Assembly (NCBI RefSeq): GCF_003668555.1 | Contig: NZ_RCWN01000001.1 | Coordinates: 1,302,001 to 1,366,000, forward strand | Length of the DNA stretch: 64,000 nucleotides | Reading direction: 5' to 3' | Origin: Notoacmeibacter ruber | GTDB taxonomy: Bacteria > Pseudomonadota > Alphaproteobacteria > Rhizobiales > Rhizobiaceae | In this document: one piece after another, positions 49,041 through 57,030 of the stretch | Position numbering within the stretch: position 1 is the first letter of the stretch | How the letters are laid out: every line of letters starts with the position of its first letter | The notes under the pieces: model-generated | Told to the model about the DNA's origin: nothing | Seen by the model: the letters and a program-made list of their open reading frames with translations, nothing else | Databases searched by the model: none | Position numbers and translations under genes: made by a program

Positions 49041-50876
49041 TCAGTCCTCGACGACCCGCACCGCACCCTTGGCCGCGCTTGTCGTCAAAGCCGCATAGGC
49101 TTTCAGAGCCGTGGTGATCTTGCGGGTCCGTTTCTCGACCGGCTTCCAGCCCTTCTCGTCCTGCTCCTGGCGGCGCGCCGCCATTTCATTGTCATCGATC
49201 GCCAGATGGATCGTGCGGTTCGGAATATCGATCTCGATCGTATCCCCTTCCTGAACCAGACCGATGGCGCCGCCCTCCGCCGCCTCCGGTGAGCAGTGAC
49301 CGATGGAAAGACCGGAAGTGCCGCCGGAGAAACGGCCATCGGTGATGAGCGCGCAATCCTTGCCGAGGCCCTTGGATTTCAGGTAGCTCGTCGGATAGAG
49401 CATTTCCTGCATACCCGGTCCGCCGCGCGGTCCCTCATAACGGATCACGACAACGTCGCCCTTGACGATCTTGTTGGTCAGAATCGCGGAAACGGCACTA
49501 TCCTGACTTTCGAAGACGCGCGCCCTGCCGGTGAATTTGAGAATGCTCTCATCAACGCCGGCTGTCTTCACGATACAGCCATCCTTGGCGATGTTGCCAA
49601 ACAGGACGGCCAGACCGCCATCCTGGCTGAACGCGTGCTCCTTGGAGCGGATGACACCGTTTTCCCGGTCGGTGTCGACGCTCTCCCAGCGCTGGCTTTG
49701 GCTGAAGGCGGTCTGCGTCGGCACGCCACCCGGGGCGGCGCGGTAGAAATCATGCACGTTCTCAGCGTCGGTCCGGGTCACATCCCACCGGTCGAGTGCC
49801 TGTCCGATTGTTTCGGCATGAACCGTCGAACATTCCGTGTTGATGAGGCCAGCCTGCTCGAGCTGGCCGAGAATGCCCATGATACCGCCTGCCCGGTGCA
49901 CATCTTCCATGTGGACGGTCTGAATGGAGGGAGCGACCTTGCAGAGAACCGGCACTTGGCGCGACAGCTTGTCGATATCGGCCATGGTGAAGTCGACCTG
50001 GCCTTCATAGGCGGCCGCAAGAAGGTGCAGAACCGTGTTCGTGGAGCCGCCCATCGCGATATCGAGCGTCATCGCGTTGGAAAACGCGTCGAACGTTGCG
50101 ATCGAGCGCGGCAGAACCCGCTCATCGTTCTGTTCGTAATAGCGGCGTGCAAGGTCCACGATCAGATGACCGGCCTCGACAAAGAGACGTTTGCGGTCGG
50201 CATGGGTCGCCAGGGTGGAGCCGTTGCCGGGCAAGGCGAGGCCGAGAGCTTCGGTGAGGCAGTTCATGGAGTTGGCGGTGAACATGCCGGAGCACGAGCC
50301 GCAGGTCGGGCAGGCGCTCTGTTCTATCGCGGCGACTTCCTCGTCGGAAACGCTGTCATCGGCAGCGACGACCATAGCGTCGACAAGGTCCAGTTTGCGG
50401 GTCTCGCCGTTCCAGACGACCTTGCCAGCCTCCATCGGCCCGCCAGAGACGAAGACGACGGGAATATTCAGCCGAAGCGCCGCCATCAGCATGCCGGGCG
50501 TGATCTTGTCGCAATTGGAAATGCAGACCATGGCATCCGCACAGTGCGCGTTGACCATGTATTCGACACTGTCGGCAATGATCTCGCGGCTCGGCAGGCT
50601 GTACAGCATGCCGTCATGACCCATCGCGATTCCATCGTCGACCGCGATGGTGTTGAACTCCTTGGCGATGCCGCCCGCGCTCTCGATCTCGCGGGCAACC
50701 ATCTGGCCAAGGTCTTTCAAATGCACATGACCCGGCACGAACTGCGTGAAGGAGTTCACGACGGCGATAATGGGTTTGCCGAAGTCTCCTTCCTTCACTC
50801 CGGTAGCGCGCCAGAGGCCGCGAGCTCCGGCCATGTTGCGGCCGTGCGTGGTGGTGCGTGAACGATAGGTCGGCAT
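49041..50876 (-). CDS. ilvD: Dihydroxy-acid dehydratase
   Basis: This 611-residue Fe-S dehydratase performs the third step of valine/isoleucine synthesis. Cluster cysteines lie in '[11 protein letters not shown]' and '[20 protein letters not shown]'. The C-terminal '[26 protein letters not shown]' is the active-site signature. GGGAGACATCCC precedes the ATG. The length and the conserved lysine-bearing segment 'CDKI' place it in the IlvD group and not the sugar-acid dehydratase EDD group. It has its own terminator. Confidence 0.97.
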   Translation of the reverse strand: MPTYRSRTTTHGRNMAGARGLWRATGVKEGDFGKPIIAVVNSFTQFVPGHVHLKDLGQMVAREIESAGGIAKEFNTIAVDDGIAMGHDGMLYSLPSREIIADSVEYMVNAHCADAMVCISNCDKITPGMLMAALRLNIPVVFVSGGPMEAGKVVWNGETRKLDLVDAMVVAADDSVSDEEVAAIEQSACPTCGSCSGMFTANSMNCLTEALGLALPGNGSTLATHADRKRLFVEAGHLIVDLARRYYEQNDERVLPRSIATFDAFSNAMTLDIAMGGSTNTVLHLLAAAYEGQVDFTMADIDKLSRQVPVLCKVAPSIQTVHMEDVHRAGGIMGILGQLEQAGLINTECSTVHAETIGQALDRWDVTRTDAENVHDFYRAAPGGVPTQTAFSQSQRWESVDTDRENGVIRSKEHAFSQDGGLAVLFGNIAKDGCIVKTAGVDESILKFTGRARVFESQDSAVSAILTNKIVKGDVVVIRYEGPRGGPGMQEMLYPTSYLKSKGLGKDCALITDGRFSGGTSGLSIGHCSPEAAEGGAIGLVQEGDTIEIDIPNRTIHLAIDDNEMAARRQEQDEKGWKPVEKRTRKITTALKAYAALTTSAAKGAVRVVED

Positions 50877-50944
50877 GGGATGTCTCCCGTTTAACTGCTG
50901 GAACCGGGGGTTGTGGGGTCTGTCGCCAAACTTTGCAAGAGGTG

Positions 50945-51256
50945 TCAGCGGCGGCCGCTATTCTCCTGACGGATCAGCCAAAGGTTGCGGGCGTAGATGA
51001 AAACGCCCAGCGACTGGCCTAGAATGAAGACGGGATCCTTTCGCCAGATGGAATAGAGAAGGAGCATCATGCCGCCGCCGATCGAGAACCACCAGAAGGC
51101 CACTGGCACGACAGATTTATGAACCCGTTCAGACGCCAGCCACTGCACGAGAAAACGACCGGTAAACATGAGCTGGCCACCGAGACCGACGATCACCCAC
51201 CAGAATTCGCCCCAATTCGTAACGTTCAGGAAGCGCAGAATATCGTCGGGATTCAC
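50945..51256 (-). CDS. LAB_N-domain membrane protein (lipid-A-disaccharide synthase N-terminal-like)
   Basis: This 103-residue protein with three hydrophobic segments matches the stand-alone LAB_N domain: '[18 protein letters not shown]', '[34 protein letters not shown]', 'GVFIYARNL'. The start is GTG 51256, overlapping the GT2 stop in GTGA with GAGGGG upstream. The domain is fused to LpxB in some bacteria, but no LpxB follows here. Its conserved place beside a dolichyl-phosphate-sugar synthase-like GT2 and an ArnT-like GT39 suggests a part in lipid-linked sugar transfer, perhaps as a flippase-type helper; this is inference. Confidence 0.85.
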   Translation of the reverse strand: MNPDDILRFLNVTNWGEFWWVIVGLGGQLMFTGRFLVQWLASERVHKSVVPVAFWWFSIGGGMMLLLYSIWRKDPVFILGQSLGVFIYARNLWLIRQENSGRR

Positions 51257-52011
51257 GTTTCGGTCCCCTCGCGGGACTGTGTCGTCAGTATGTCGGCCAT
51301 CGAATTGCGGGTTTTGCGGCGCCTGATAAGCCAGGCCACCGCGATGAGATCCGGAATCCCGACCAGAGCGCGCTGAAGGTTGGAATAGTTCGATCGTCCC
51401 TCCCCTCGTGAGCGATGCGATACATCCACATGGCCCACCGACCAACCATCTCTGGCAAACAGAGCCGGCAGATAACGGTGCATGTGATTGAAGAAGGGAA
51501 GCGCCAGAAAGGCATCACGTCGAAACGCTTTCAGGCCGCAGCCGGTATCTCGGGTTCCATCTTTCAGGACACGGTTTCTCAGCCCGTTGGCGAAGCGGGA
51601 GGCATATTTCTTGGACCAGGTATCCTGCCGTCCGACCCGCTGCCCAGCGATGAGCCCGAGGCGAGAATCACGATTCGGATCAAGGAGGGGCGCGATCAGT
51701 TTGGGAATCTCTGACGGAGGGTTCTGCCCGTCTCCATCCAGTGTGACGATGAATTCGCCTTCCGCGATCTGAACACCACTATGAACCGCTGCGCTCTGGC
51801 CAGCACTCTCGTCGTGTCGCAACACCCGGACCGGACGACCTCCGGCGGTCAGCCCGCGAGCGATCTCTCCGGTTTCGTCATCGGAACCGTCATCGACAAT
51901 CACGAGATCAAAGGCCGGCAGGCTCCGGCACGCCTCATCGATTTCCTCGACCAGGCGACGCACATTGCCCGCTTCGTTCTTCATGGGGATGACGATGGAA
52001 AAGACTGTCAC
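51253..52011 (-). CDS. Family 2 glycosyltransferase, polyprenyl-phosphate-sugar synthase-like
   Basis: This 252-residue GT-A enzyme opens with 'FSIVIPMKNEAGNVRRLVEEI', carries the nucleotide-sugar motif 'VIVDDGSDDET' and the metal-binding 'TLDGDGQNPPSEIPKL', and has 'LKAFRRDAFLALPFFNHMHRYLPALF' in the acceptor region. These are typical of DPM1/ArnC-like synthases that load a sugar onto undecaprenyl phosphate. There is no C-terminal membrane domain, so it is a soluble or peripheral enzyme. It overlaps the LAB_N gene by four bases and follows the GT39 gene by five. Confidence 0.9.
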   Translation of the reverse strand: MTVFSIVIPMKNEAGNVRRLVEEIDEACRSLPAFDLVIVDDGSDDETGEIARGLTAGGRPVRVLRHDESAGQSAAVHSGVQIAEGEFIVTLDGDGQNPPSEIPKLIAPLLDPNRDSRLGLIAGQRVGRQDTWSKKYASRFANGLRNRVLKDGTRDTGCGLKAFRRDAFLALPFFNHMHRYLPALFARDGWSVGHVDVSHRSRGEGRSNYSNLQRALVGIPDLIAVAWLIRRRKTRNSMADILTTQSREGTET

Positions 52012-52016
52012 GATAC

Positions 52017-53549
52017 CTACTCGTCCGATTGTGAGGAACCGGTCGGGCAGATCCAGATAATGGACAGATCGAGCCTACGCCGGTCGGGTTCGCTCTCCTG
52101 CGTATCGATCTGCAAGTCAGGCCGGTCGGGGCAAACTCCGTAATCTGGACCGAACCTTTCGGACCACTGGCGAACGTCCTTAGGATCATTGTCGATGACG
52201 AGCAAGAAGGGGCGATCACCCTCTTCCGAAAAACGCAGAAGCCGGTAGTCGTCTACGACCCAGTCCGGACGGCGATGTTTCAGATTACCGGCGACCCATT
52301 GGAAAGGAGCGACGACGTAGGTCCCATTCTTTGCGCCACTGCTTGCCATGCCCTCGACGACAGACCCGAAAGGTGCGTGGCCCCGATCCTTCCAGTAGCG
52401 GCTCTCCAGAGGATGACCCACCAGAACGGCCGCGGCGATCAGCAAAGACACCCCGACCAGTATGGCTCTGCCTTTGTCCGAGATGTGGTGCCAGATCAGG
52501 AGAACCATAGCCGGTCCCGCGAAACTGAAGGCCGGCAGAAGCCAGCGATCTCTCACATTACCGATGCCGGCGATCAGAACACCAAGAAAGAGAATCACGG
52601 AAAAGCAGATGAGATAACGGAGCAAGAACCGCCCCAGACGTTCCGCAGCTTTCGCCTCCTCAACTTCACCCTGTATCGGCGTCTGACGGCGGGGCATCAG
52701 CCACATCAGCAGGGCCGCGAGAACCAGGGACAGGCCGCCATTCGACAAAAGCGCCATGGCGAGTTCCGCAAGCCCGCTCAGCCTTGCCATGAGCGGATTG
52801 TCAGCCGCCATCCGAAGGGACCCGGAAGCACCCGTCGCGAGGGTCAGGTGACTGATGATCCACTGATAGGGGAAGGCGACCAGTGCCGCCGAAAGCGCGA
52901 ACGCGGCGAGGACCTTCGTCCAGGGGAGCCGCATGCGCAGATCCCTGTCCGAGACGGCAGCAACAACAAGAACAAAGGGGATGAAGAGGAAATTGTATTT
53001 CGAAAGAAGGCCGAGTCCGGTCACGAGCCCGAAGGCGAGCCAGCGAAACCAGGAGCCCGGTCTCTGAAGCGCGAGCCAGAAAATGAAGACGGTCAGAAGA
53101 CCGAGGAGAATCGCCGAATTATTATGAGAGAAGGCGCGCTGGGCGTACCAAGCAAAATGAATGTTCAGCTCAAGAGCAAGCGTTGCCGCAAAAGCCATGG
53201 TCGGCCGGCCGACCTGTCTTGCAAAGGCATACATGACCGCAGCGGATGCGAAGCGCACCAGATCACGACCGAGGGAGATCGAGAAGATCGAAATTCCGAA
53301 GAGTTGGAAAAGCGCGTTCTGATACCAGTGGTAGAGCGGCAGTTGCGGGCCGTAGCCCGGCCGATAAAGATTGACCGCGACTGGCAGTTCGGCATCGTCC
53401 CAGTTGAGAGAAACGCCACCGAAGACGACCCGTGCCACGATCAGGGCCGCGAAATAGAGCAGCAGACAGAGCAGCCAAAACCAATCGGCCCCGAAAAGAA
53501 CAGCCGCGCTTTTGCGCGGCTGTTCTGTGTTACTTTTGGTATCGATCAT
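52017..53549 (-). CDS. Family 39-type glycosyltransferase (ArnT-like membrane protein)
   Basis: This 510-residue polytopic protein has about ten or more transmembrane helices and is of the GT39/ArnT superfamily. The N-terminal periplasmic-loop Asp-Asp/Glu motif is visible in 'VSLNWDDAELPVAVNLY', with 'YGPQLPLYHWYQNALFQLFG' after it. Such enzymes transfer sugars from polyprenyl-phosphate donors to lipid or protein in the periplasm. The apparent start at 53549 has a poor ribosome site, lies ten bases after the scoB stop, and codons 8-18 coincide with a strong hairpin. Translation may depend on coupling to scoB. The acceptor is unknown. Confidence 0.85.
   Translation of the reverse strand: MIDTKSNTEQPRKSAAVLFGADWFWLLCLLLYFAALIVARVVFGGVSLNWDDAELPVAVNLYRPGYGPQLPLYHWYQNALFQLFGISIFSISLGRDLVRFASAAVMYAFARQVGRPTMAFAATLALELNIHFAWYAQRAFSHNNSAILLGLLTVFIFWLALQRPGSWFRWLAFGLVTGLGLLSKYNFLFIPFVLVVAAVSDRDLRMRLPWTKVLAAFALSAALVAFPYQWIISHLTLATGASGSLRMAADNPLMARLSGLAELAMALLSNGGLSLVLAALLMWLMPRRQTPIQGEVEEAKAAERLGRFLLRYLICFSVILFLGVLIAGIGNVRDRWLLPAFSFAGPAMVLLIWHHISDKGRAILVGVSLLIAAAVLVGHPLESRYWKDRGHAPFGSVVEGMASSGAKNGTYVVAPFQWVAGNLKHRRPDWVVDDYRLLRFSEEGDRPFLLVIDNDPKDVRQWSERFGPDYGVCPDRPDLQIDTQESEPDRRRLDLSIIWICPTGSSQSDE
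53494..53526 (-). terminator. Terminator-like hairpin inside the 5' end of the GT39 gene
   Basis: A perfect 13-bp stem (AGAACAGCCGCGC / GCGCGGCTGTTCT, 53497-53509 with 53514-53526) has a 4-base loop and is followed on the minus strand by TTTC. It lies 34 bases after the scoB stop, exactly where a scoAB terminator is expected, yet it is within the GT39 open frame. Confidence 0.7.
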
Positions 53550-53559
53550 TTAGAGCCGA

Positions 53560-54189
53560 TCAGGCGACGATCGTCGCTTCGGTCGCGGCCCGCAATTCAT
53601 CCTCGCTGACTCCATCGGCCAGATCGACGATTTTGAGGCCACCCTCGACGACGTCCAGCACACCGAGATTGGTGATGATGCGATCGACCACTCCCTTGCC
53701 GGTCAGCGGTAGGTCGCATTCCTTCAGGACCTTGGATTCACCCTTCTTGTTCTGGTGATCCATCACGACGATGACCCGTCCGACGCCAGCAACGAGATCC
53801 ATCGCGCCGCCCATGCCCTTTACAAGCTTGCCGGGGATCATCCAGTTGGCCAGGTCGCCGTTCTCAGCCACTTCCATGGCGCCGAGAATGGCCATCGCGA
53901 TCTTGCCGCCACGGATCATGCCGAAGCTCATGGCGCTGTCGAAATAGACACTGTGTGGCAGTTCCGTGATCGTCTGCTTGCCCGCATTGATCAGGTCGGG
54001 ATCTTCCTCCCCCTCATAGGGATATGGGCCCATACCCAGCATACCGTTCTCGCTCTGAAGCGTCACGTCGATGCCGTCCGGAATATGGTTGGCGACAAGG
54101 GTGGGAATCCCGATGCCGAGATTCACATACATGCCGTCTTCGAGTTCCTTGGCTGCCCGTTCAGCCATCTGGTCACGACTCCATGCCAT
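53560..54189 (-). CDS. scoB: 3-oxoacid CoA-transferase subunit B
   Basis: This 209-residue beta subunit transfers CoA from succinyl-CoA to acetoacetate or another 3-oxo acid. The catalytic glutamate lies in '[14 protein letters not shown]', and '[16 protein letters not shown]' and '[19 protein letters not shown]' are family signatures. GAGGAGG at the end of scoA is its ribosome site. It forms an operon with scoA, three bases apart. The heterodimer is cytoplasmic and supports use of acetoacetate, leucine breakdown products or polyhydroxybutyrate. Confidence 0.96.
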   Translation of the reverse strand: MAWSRDQMAERAAKELEDGMYVNLGIGIPTLVANHIPDGIDVTLQSENGMLGMGPYPYEGEEDPDLINAGKQTITELPHSVYFDSAMSFGMIRGGKIAMAILGAMEVAENGDLANWMIPGKLVKGMGGAMDLVAGVGRVIVVMDHQNKKGESKVLKECDLPLTGKGVVDRIITNLGVLDVVEGGLKIVDLADGVSEDELRAATEATIVA

Positions 54190-54192
54190 GGT

Positions 54193-54897
54193 TCAGGCCT
54201 CCTCGCGCTGGCGGATGGTCCGCTGTTCGATCCGCTTTTCGTGTTCGCCCTGAATAAGGCGGTGGACGTAGATACCGGGAAGGTGAATGCAATCCGGATC
54301 GAGCGAACCGGTTGGTACGATCTCCTCCACCTCGGCCGCGCAGACCTTGCCGCACATAGCCGCCGGCACGTTGAAATTGCGCGCGGTCTTGCGGAAGATC
54401 AGGTTACCCGTTTCGTCGGCTTTCCATGCTTTCACGACTGCGAGATCGGCAAAGATGCCGCGTTCCATGATGTAGGTTTCGCCGTCGAAATCCTTGTGTT
54501 CCTTGCCCTCGGCCACCATCGTGCCCACACCGGTCTTGGTGAAGAAGCCGGGAATTCCCGAGCCGCCAGCCCGCATACGTTCGGCAAGTGTTCCCTGCGG
54601 ATTGAATTCGACCTCGAGCTCCCCGTCGAGATATTGCCGCATGAATTCGGCATTCTCGCCCACATAAGACGACATCATCTTCTTGACCTGCTTGGTGTGG
54701 AGCAGGCGTCCAATGCCGAAATCGTCGACACCGGCATTGTTCGACGCGAAGGTGAGGTCCTTCACACCGCTGTCGCGGATCGCTTCAATCAGCAATTCCG
54801 GAATGCCACACAGGCCAAAACCGCCGGCGGCGATCAGCATTCCGTCTTGGAGGAGGCCCTCAAGCGCCTCTCCGGCCGAACCATAAATCTTTTTCAC
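54193..54897 (-). CDS. scoA: 3-oxoacid CoA-transferase subunit A
   Basis: This alpha subunit has 234 residues from the GTG at 54897, chosen because AAGGAGGA stands at ideal distance and gives the family-length N terminus '[16 protein letters not shown]'. An ATG at 54930 would add 11 non-conserved residues. '[16 protein letters not shown]' binds CoA; '[15 protein letters not shown]' and '[16 protein letters not shown]' are conserved. It pairs with scoB. About 190 bases separate it from the etf genes; whether it shares regulation with them cannot be judged. Confidence 0.96.
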   Translation of the reverse strand: MKKIYGSAGEALEGLLQDGMLIAAGGFGLCGIPELLIEAIRDSGVKDLTFASNNAGVDDFGIGRLLHTKQVKKMMSSYVGENAEFMRQYLDGELEVEFNPQGTLAERMRAGGSGIPGFFTKTGVGTMVAEGKEHKDFDGETYIMERGIFADLAVVKAWKADETGNLIFRKTARNFNVPAAMCGKVCAAEVEEIVPTGSLDPDCIHLPGIYVHRLIQGEHEKRIEQRTIRQREEA

Positions 54898-55090
54898 AAA
54901 TTCCTCCTTCGCACGTGCGAACTGAGCCATTCAATGCCGCGATTTTTATGTCAAGGCAATGTCGTCGGGGCAGAAATGCAGCAGAGTTTCGCCCAACAGC
55001 GAATTCAGTTGTCCCTGTCGCATTTTGCTGGGATGACGCATTATCGGACATAGCCGATGCTGGATGATGGCGGCCCGCCTGAAGGGGAAA

Positions 55091-55834
55091 CTATAAATCG
55101 CGGCTGTTTGTATTGAAGGAACGCACACCCGTCCGTTCCAGATAATCAAGGATCATGCGTGCTGCATCGTCTGGATCCGGATTGACGAAAACGCTTTCTC
55201 CGCCTTCGCCGGCGCTGCTCGCCTCGCGCATCAGCTTGGGACGGGACCGGCGGGGCCGCTCTTCCAGGGCGAATGCCTCGTCAGGCTCCGACGTTCCCTC
55301 GAAACGCTCGATCACTCCACGCCTCGCTTGCGCATAGGCGAAAGGTACGGGAGCGGGTGCGAGCGGATGCACGGTTGCGACAACCGGCAGACGAACTGTC
55401 ACTCGTCGTTTGGCCCCTTTCGGCAAAGCCTGCTCCATATTCGCAACGCCGGGTTCATCGCCATTTGCAAGGGAGGTCACGTCTGCCATGAGAGGCACGC
55501 CAAGCGCCTCTGCCAAGGCATAGGGAAGGAGCCCGCTATCCTCCCCGCCCTGGCCCCGCCTCCCGGCCAGGATCAGATCAGGCATATCCCGGGAAAAGTG
55601 ATCGCGAAGCCCGGCAAGAGGATCGGCATCCTCTGCAACCTTCAAGCAATCGACCCTCGAAAGCCCATGCCCCAACGCATCGTGGACGGCGACTTCGCTT
55701 TGCCCACAATGCAAGCCTGACAATTGCGCGCTTACTTCCGATGCAAGCGAAATGGCCTGCGCTTCGAGCCGCGGCAGCATCGCCCTGCCGCTGACAGGAT
55801 GCCGGCCCTCGGAAAGGAGAATGACGATCTTCAC
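55091..55834 (-). CDS. etfB: Electron transfer flavoprotein beta subunit (DgcAB-linked)
   Basis: This EtfB/FixA-type protein has 247 residues from GTG 55834, which overlaps the etfA stop (GTGA) and has GGGGAG eight bases upstream. 'LILAGRRGQGGEDSGLLPYALAEALGVPLMADVTSL' is the nucleotide/AMP-binding core. It is more divergent than housekeeping EtfB (for example it lacks a clear recognition-loop leucine signature), as are the ETF pairs of methylamine demethylase clusters. With EtfA it would take electrons from the DgcA flavin and deliver them to the respiratory chain. Confidence 0.85.
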   Translation of the reverse strand: MKIVILLSEGRHPVSGRAMLPRLEAQAISLASEVSAQLSGLHCGQSEVAVHDALGHGLSRVDCLKVAEDADPLAGLRDHFSRDMPDLILAGRRGQGGEDSGLLPYALAEALGVPLMADVTSLANGDEPGVANMEQALPKGAKRRVTVRLPVVATVHPLAPAPVPFAYAQARRGVIERFEGTSEPDEAFALEERPRRSRPKLMREASSAGEGGESVFVNPDPDDAARMILDYLERTGVRSFNTNSRDL

Positions 55835-57030
55835 GCGTTTCGCTCCCCAAGAATGCGAAGGAGAGCGGGCATCACTTTCTGGGCATCCTGGACGATCGCC
55901 AGACCCGCCCGCTCGACCATGGCCGCGTGAAGGTCGGTGTTGACGGCAATAACGTGCTCGCACCCTGCAATGCCTTGCAGATGCTGAGGCGCGCCGGCGA
56001 TACCCATCGCAAGATAGCAATCCGCCGAAAGAACCGTTCCCGAAGCCCCGACCTGCGCCTCACGCGGCATCAGGCCGGCATCGCAAACGACACGGCTCGC
56101 CCCGGGCGTCGCTTTCAATGCGTGCGACAGCTCCCTGAAGGCTTCAAAATCGGTAACGCCGTTGCCTGCGGAAACGACAAAATCGGCTTCCGCCAGAGAC
56201 ATGCTGGACGGATCTGCAGGTACGACCTCGCTTTTCAAGATCGAATTATTTTGCTCGGGAGCAAGAGTAACGATTTCGATCGGGCGTGCTTCACAGGGGC
56301 GGTCCATGTAGGCCGCAACGCGGTCTTCGCCGATACTCATGAGCCTTGGCGGGGCACTGGCCTGCTCCCCTCTTCCGCCCCCGCAAGCTCTGACCGACTG
56401 GCGCGCGGTCAGGTGCTCCACGTCACTCATGAGACGTTCGCCCGACCGCATGGCCAACCGACGCGCCAGATCGCCGCCTGAAAGGCTCTCGGGAAACAGG
56501 ATGTGTCGAGGTTCGAGCTCGTTCATGACGGAGAGGATCTGGGAGGCGCGGCAGGAAGCATCGACATCCGTTTCGCCCAGAACAACCAGCCGATCGGCGC
56601 CGGCCTGACCCAGATTTTCGGCATCGCCCCCAACGAGCGCGACCACGGCCCCGCCGCCATCCTTCGCATCGGCAAGCAGCCTTGCTGCTCCGAGAACCTG
56701 CCGGTCGAAGCGCGACAGCCGGCCTCCATCAGCGTCCAGAACCGCGAAGACGAGGAATGCGGGCTCCTCGACAATCCGGATCACCGGCGTCGCGGGTTCG
56801 TTTTTGACTTGAGGACTGACGCCTGAGACCAGCGGCACATGCTGGCTGCGGTCGATCCGCACGCGCCCCTGCCCCGGAACTCGAGCTGTGGCGAAGATGG
56901 TACGCGGATCGCGACGCGGTCGACCGGACGACCGGACTTGCCGCGCACGGTCGTAGCGGGGGCGCGTCGCACCAACAGGGACGAATTGCGCGATCTTCTC
57001 GGCGCGGGGGTCTCTGCGATCGCGGCTCAC
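55831..57030 (-). CDS. etfA: Electron transfer flavoprotein alpha subunit (DgcAB-linked)
   Basis: This 399-residue subunit starts at GTG overlapping the dgcB stop. The C-terminal FAD-binding domain contains 'CDAGLMPREAQVGASGTVLSADCYLAMGIAGAPQHLQGI' followed by 'HVIAVNTD', the ETF alpha signature. The first 80 residues form a basic, Arg-rich extension without similarity to standard EtfA, which is about 310-320 residues long. The extension is seen in the ETF of dimethylglycine clusters. Its role is unknown. Confidence 0.88.
   Translation of the reverse strand: MSRDRRDPRAEKIAQFVPVGATRPRYDRARQVRSSGRPRRDPRTIFATARVPGQGRVRIDRSQHVPLVSGVSPQVKNEPATPVIRIVEEPAFLVFAVLDADGGRLSRFDRQVLGAARLLADAKDGGGAVVALVGGDAENLGQAGADRLVVLGETDVDASCRASQILSVMNELEPRHILFPESLSGGDLARRLAMRSGERLMSDVEHLTARQSVRACGGGRGEQASAPPRLMSIGEDRVAAYMDRPCEARPIEIVTLAPEQNNSILKSEVVPADPSSMSLAEADFVVSAGNGVTDFEAFRELSHALKATPGASRVVCDAGLMPREAQVGASGTVLSADCYLAMGIAGAPQHLQGIAGCEHVIAVNTDLHAAMVERAGLAIVQDAQKVMPALLRILGERNA

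Noticed and set aside
49296..50861. 521-codon plus-strand open frame opposite ilvD
   Set aside because: It is a mirror of a strongly conserved gene with no family similarity; the long frame results from high GC and codon bias.
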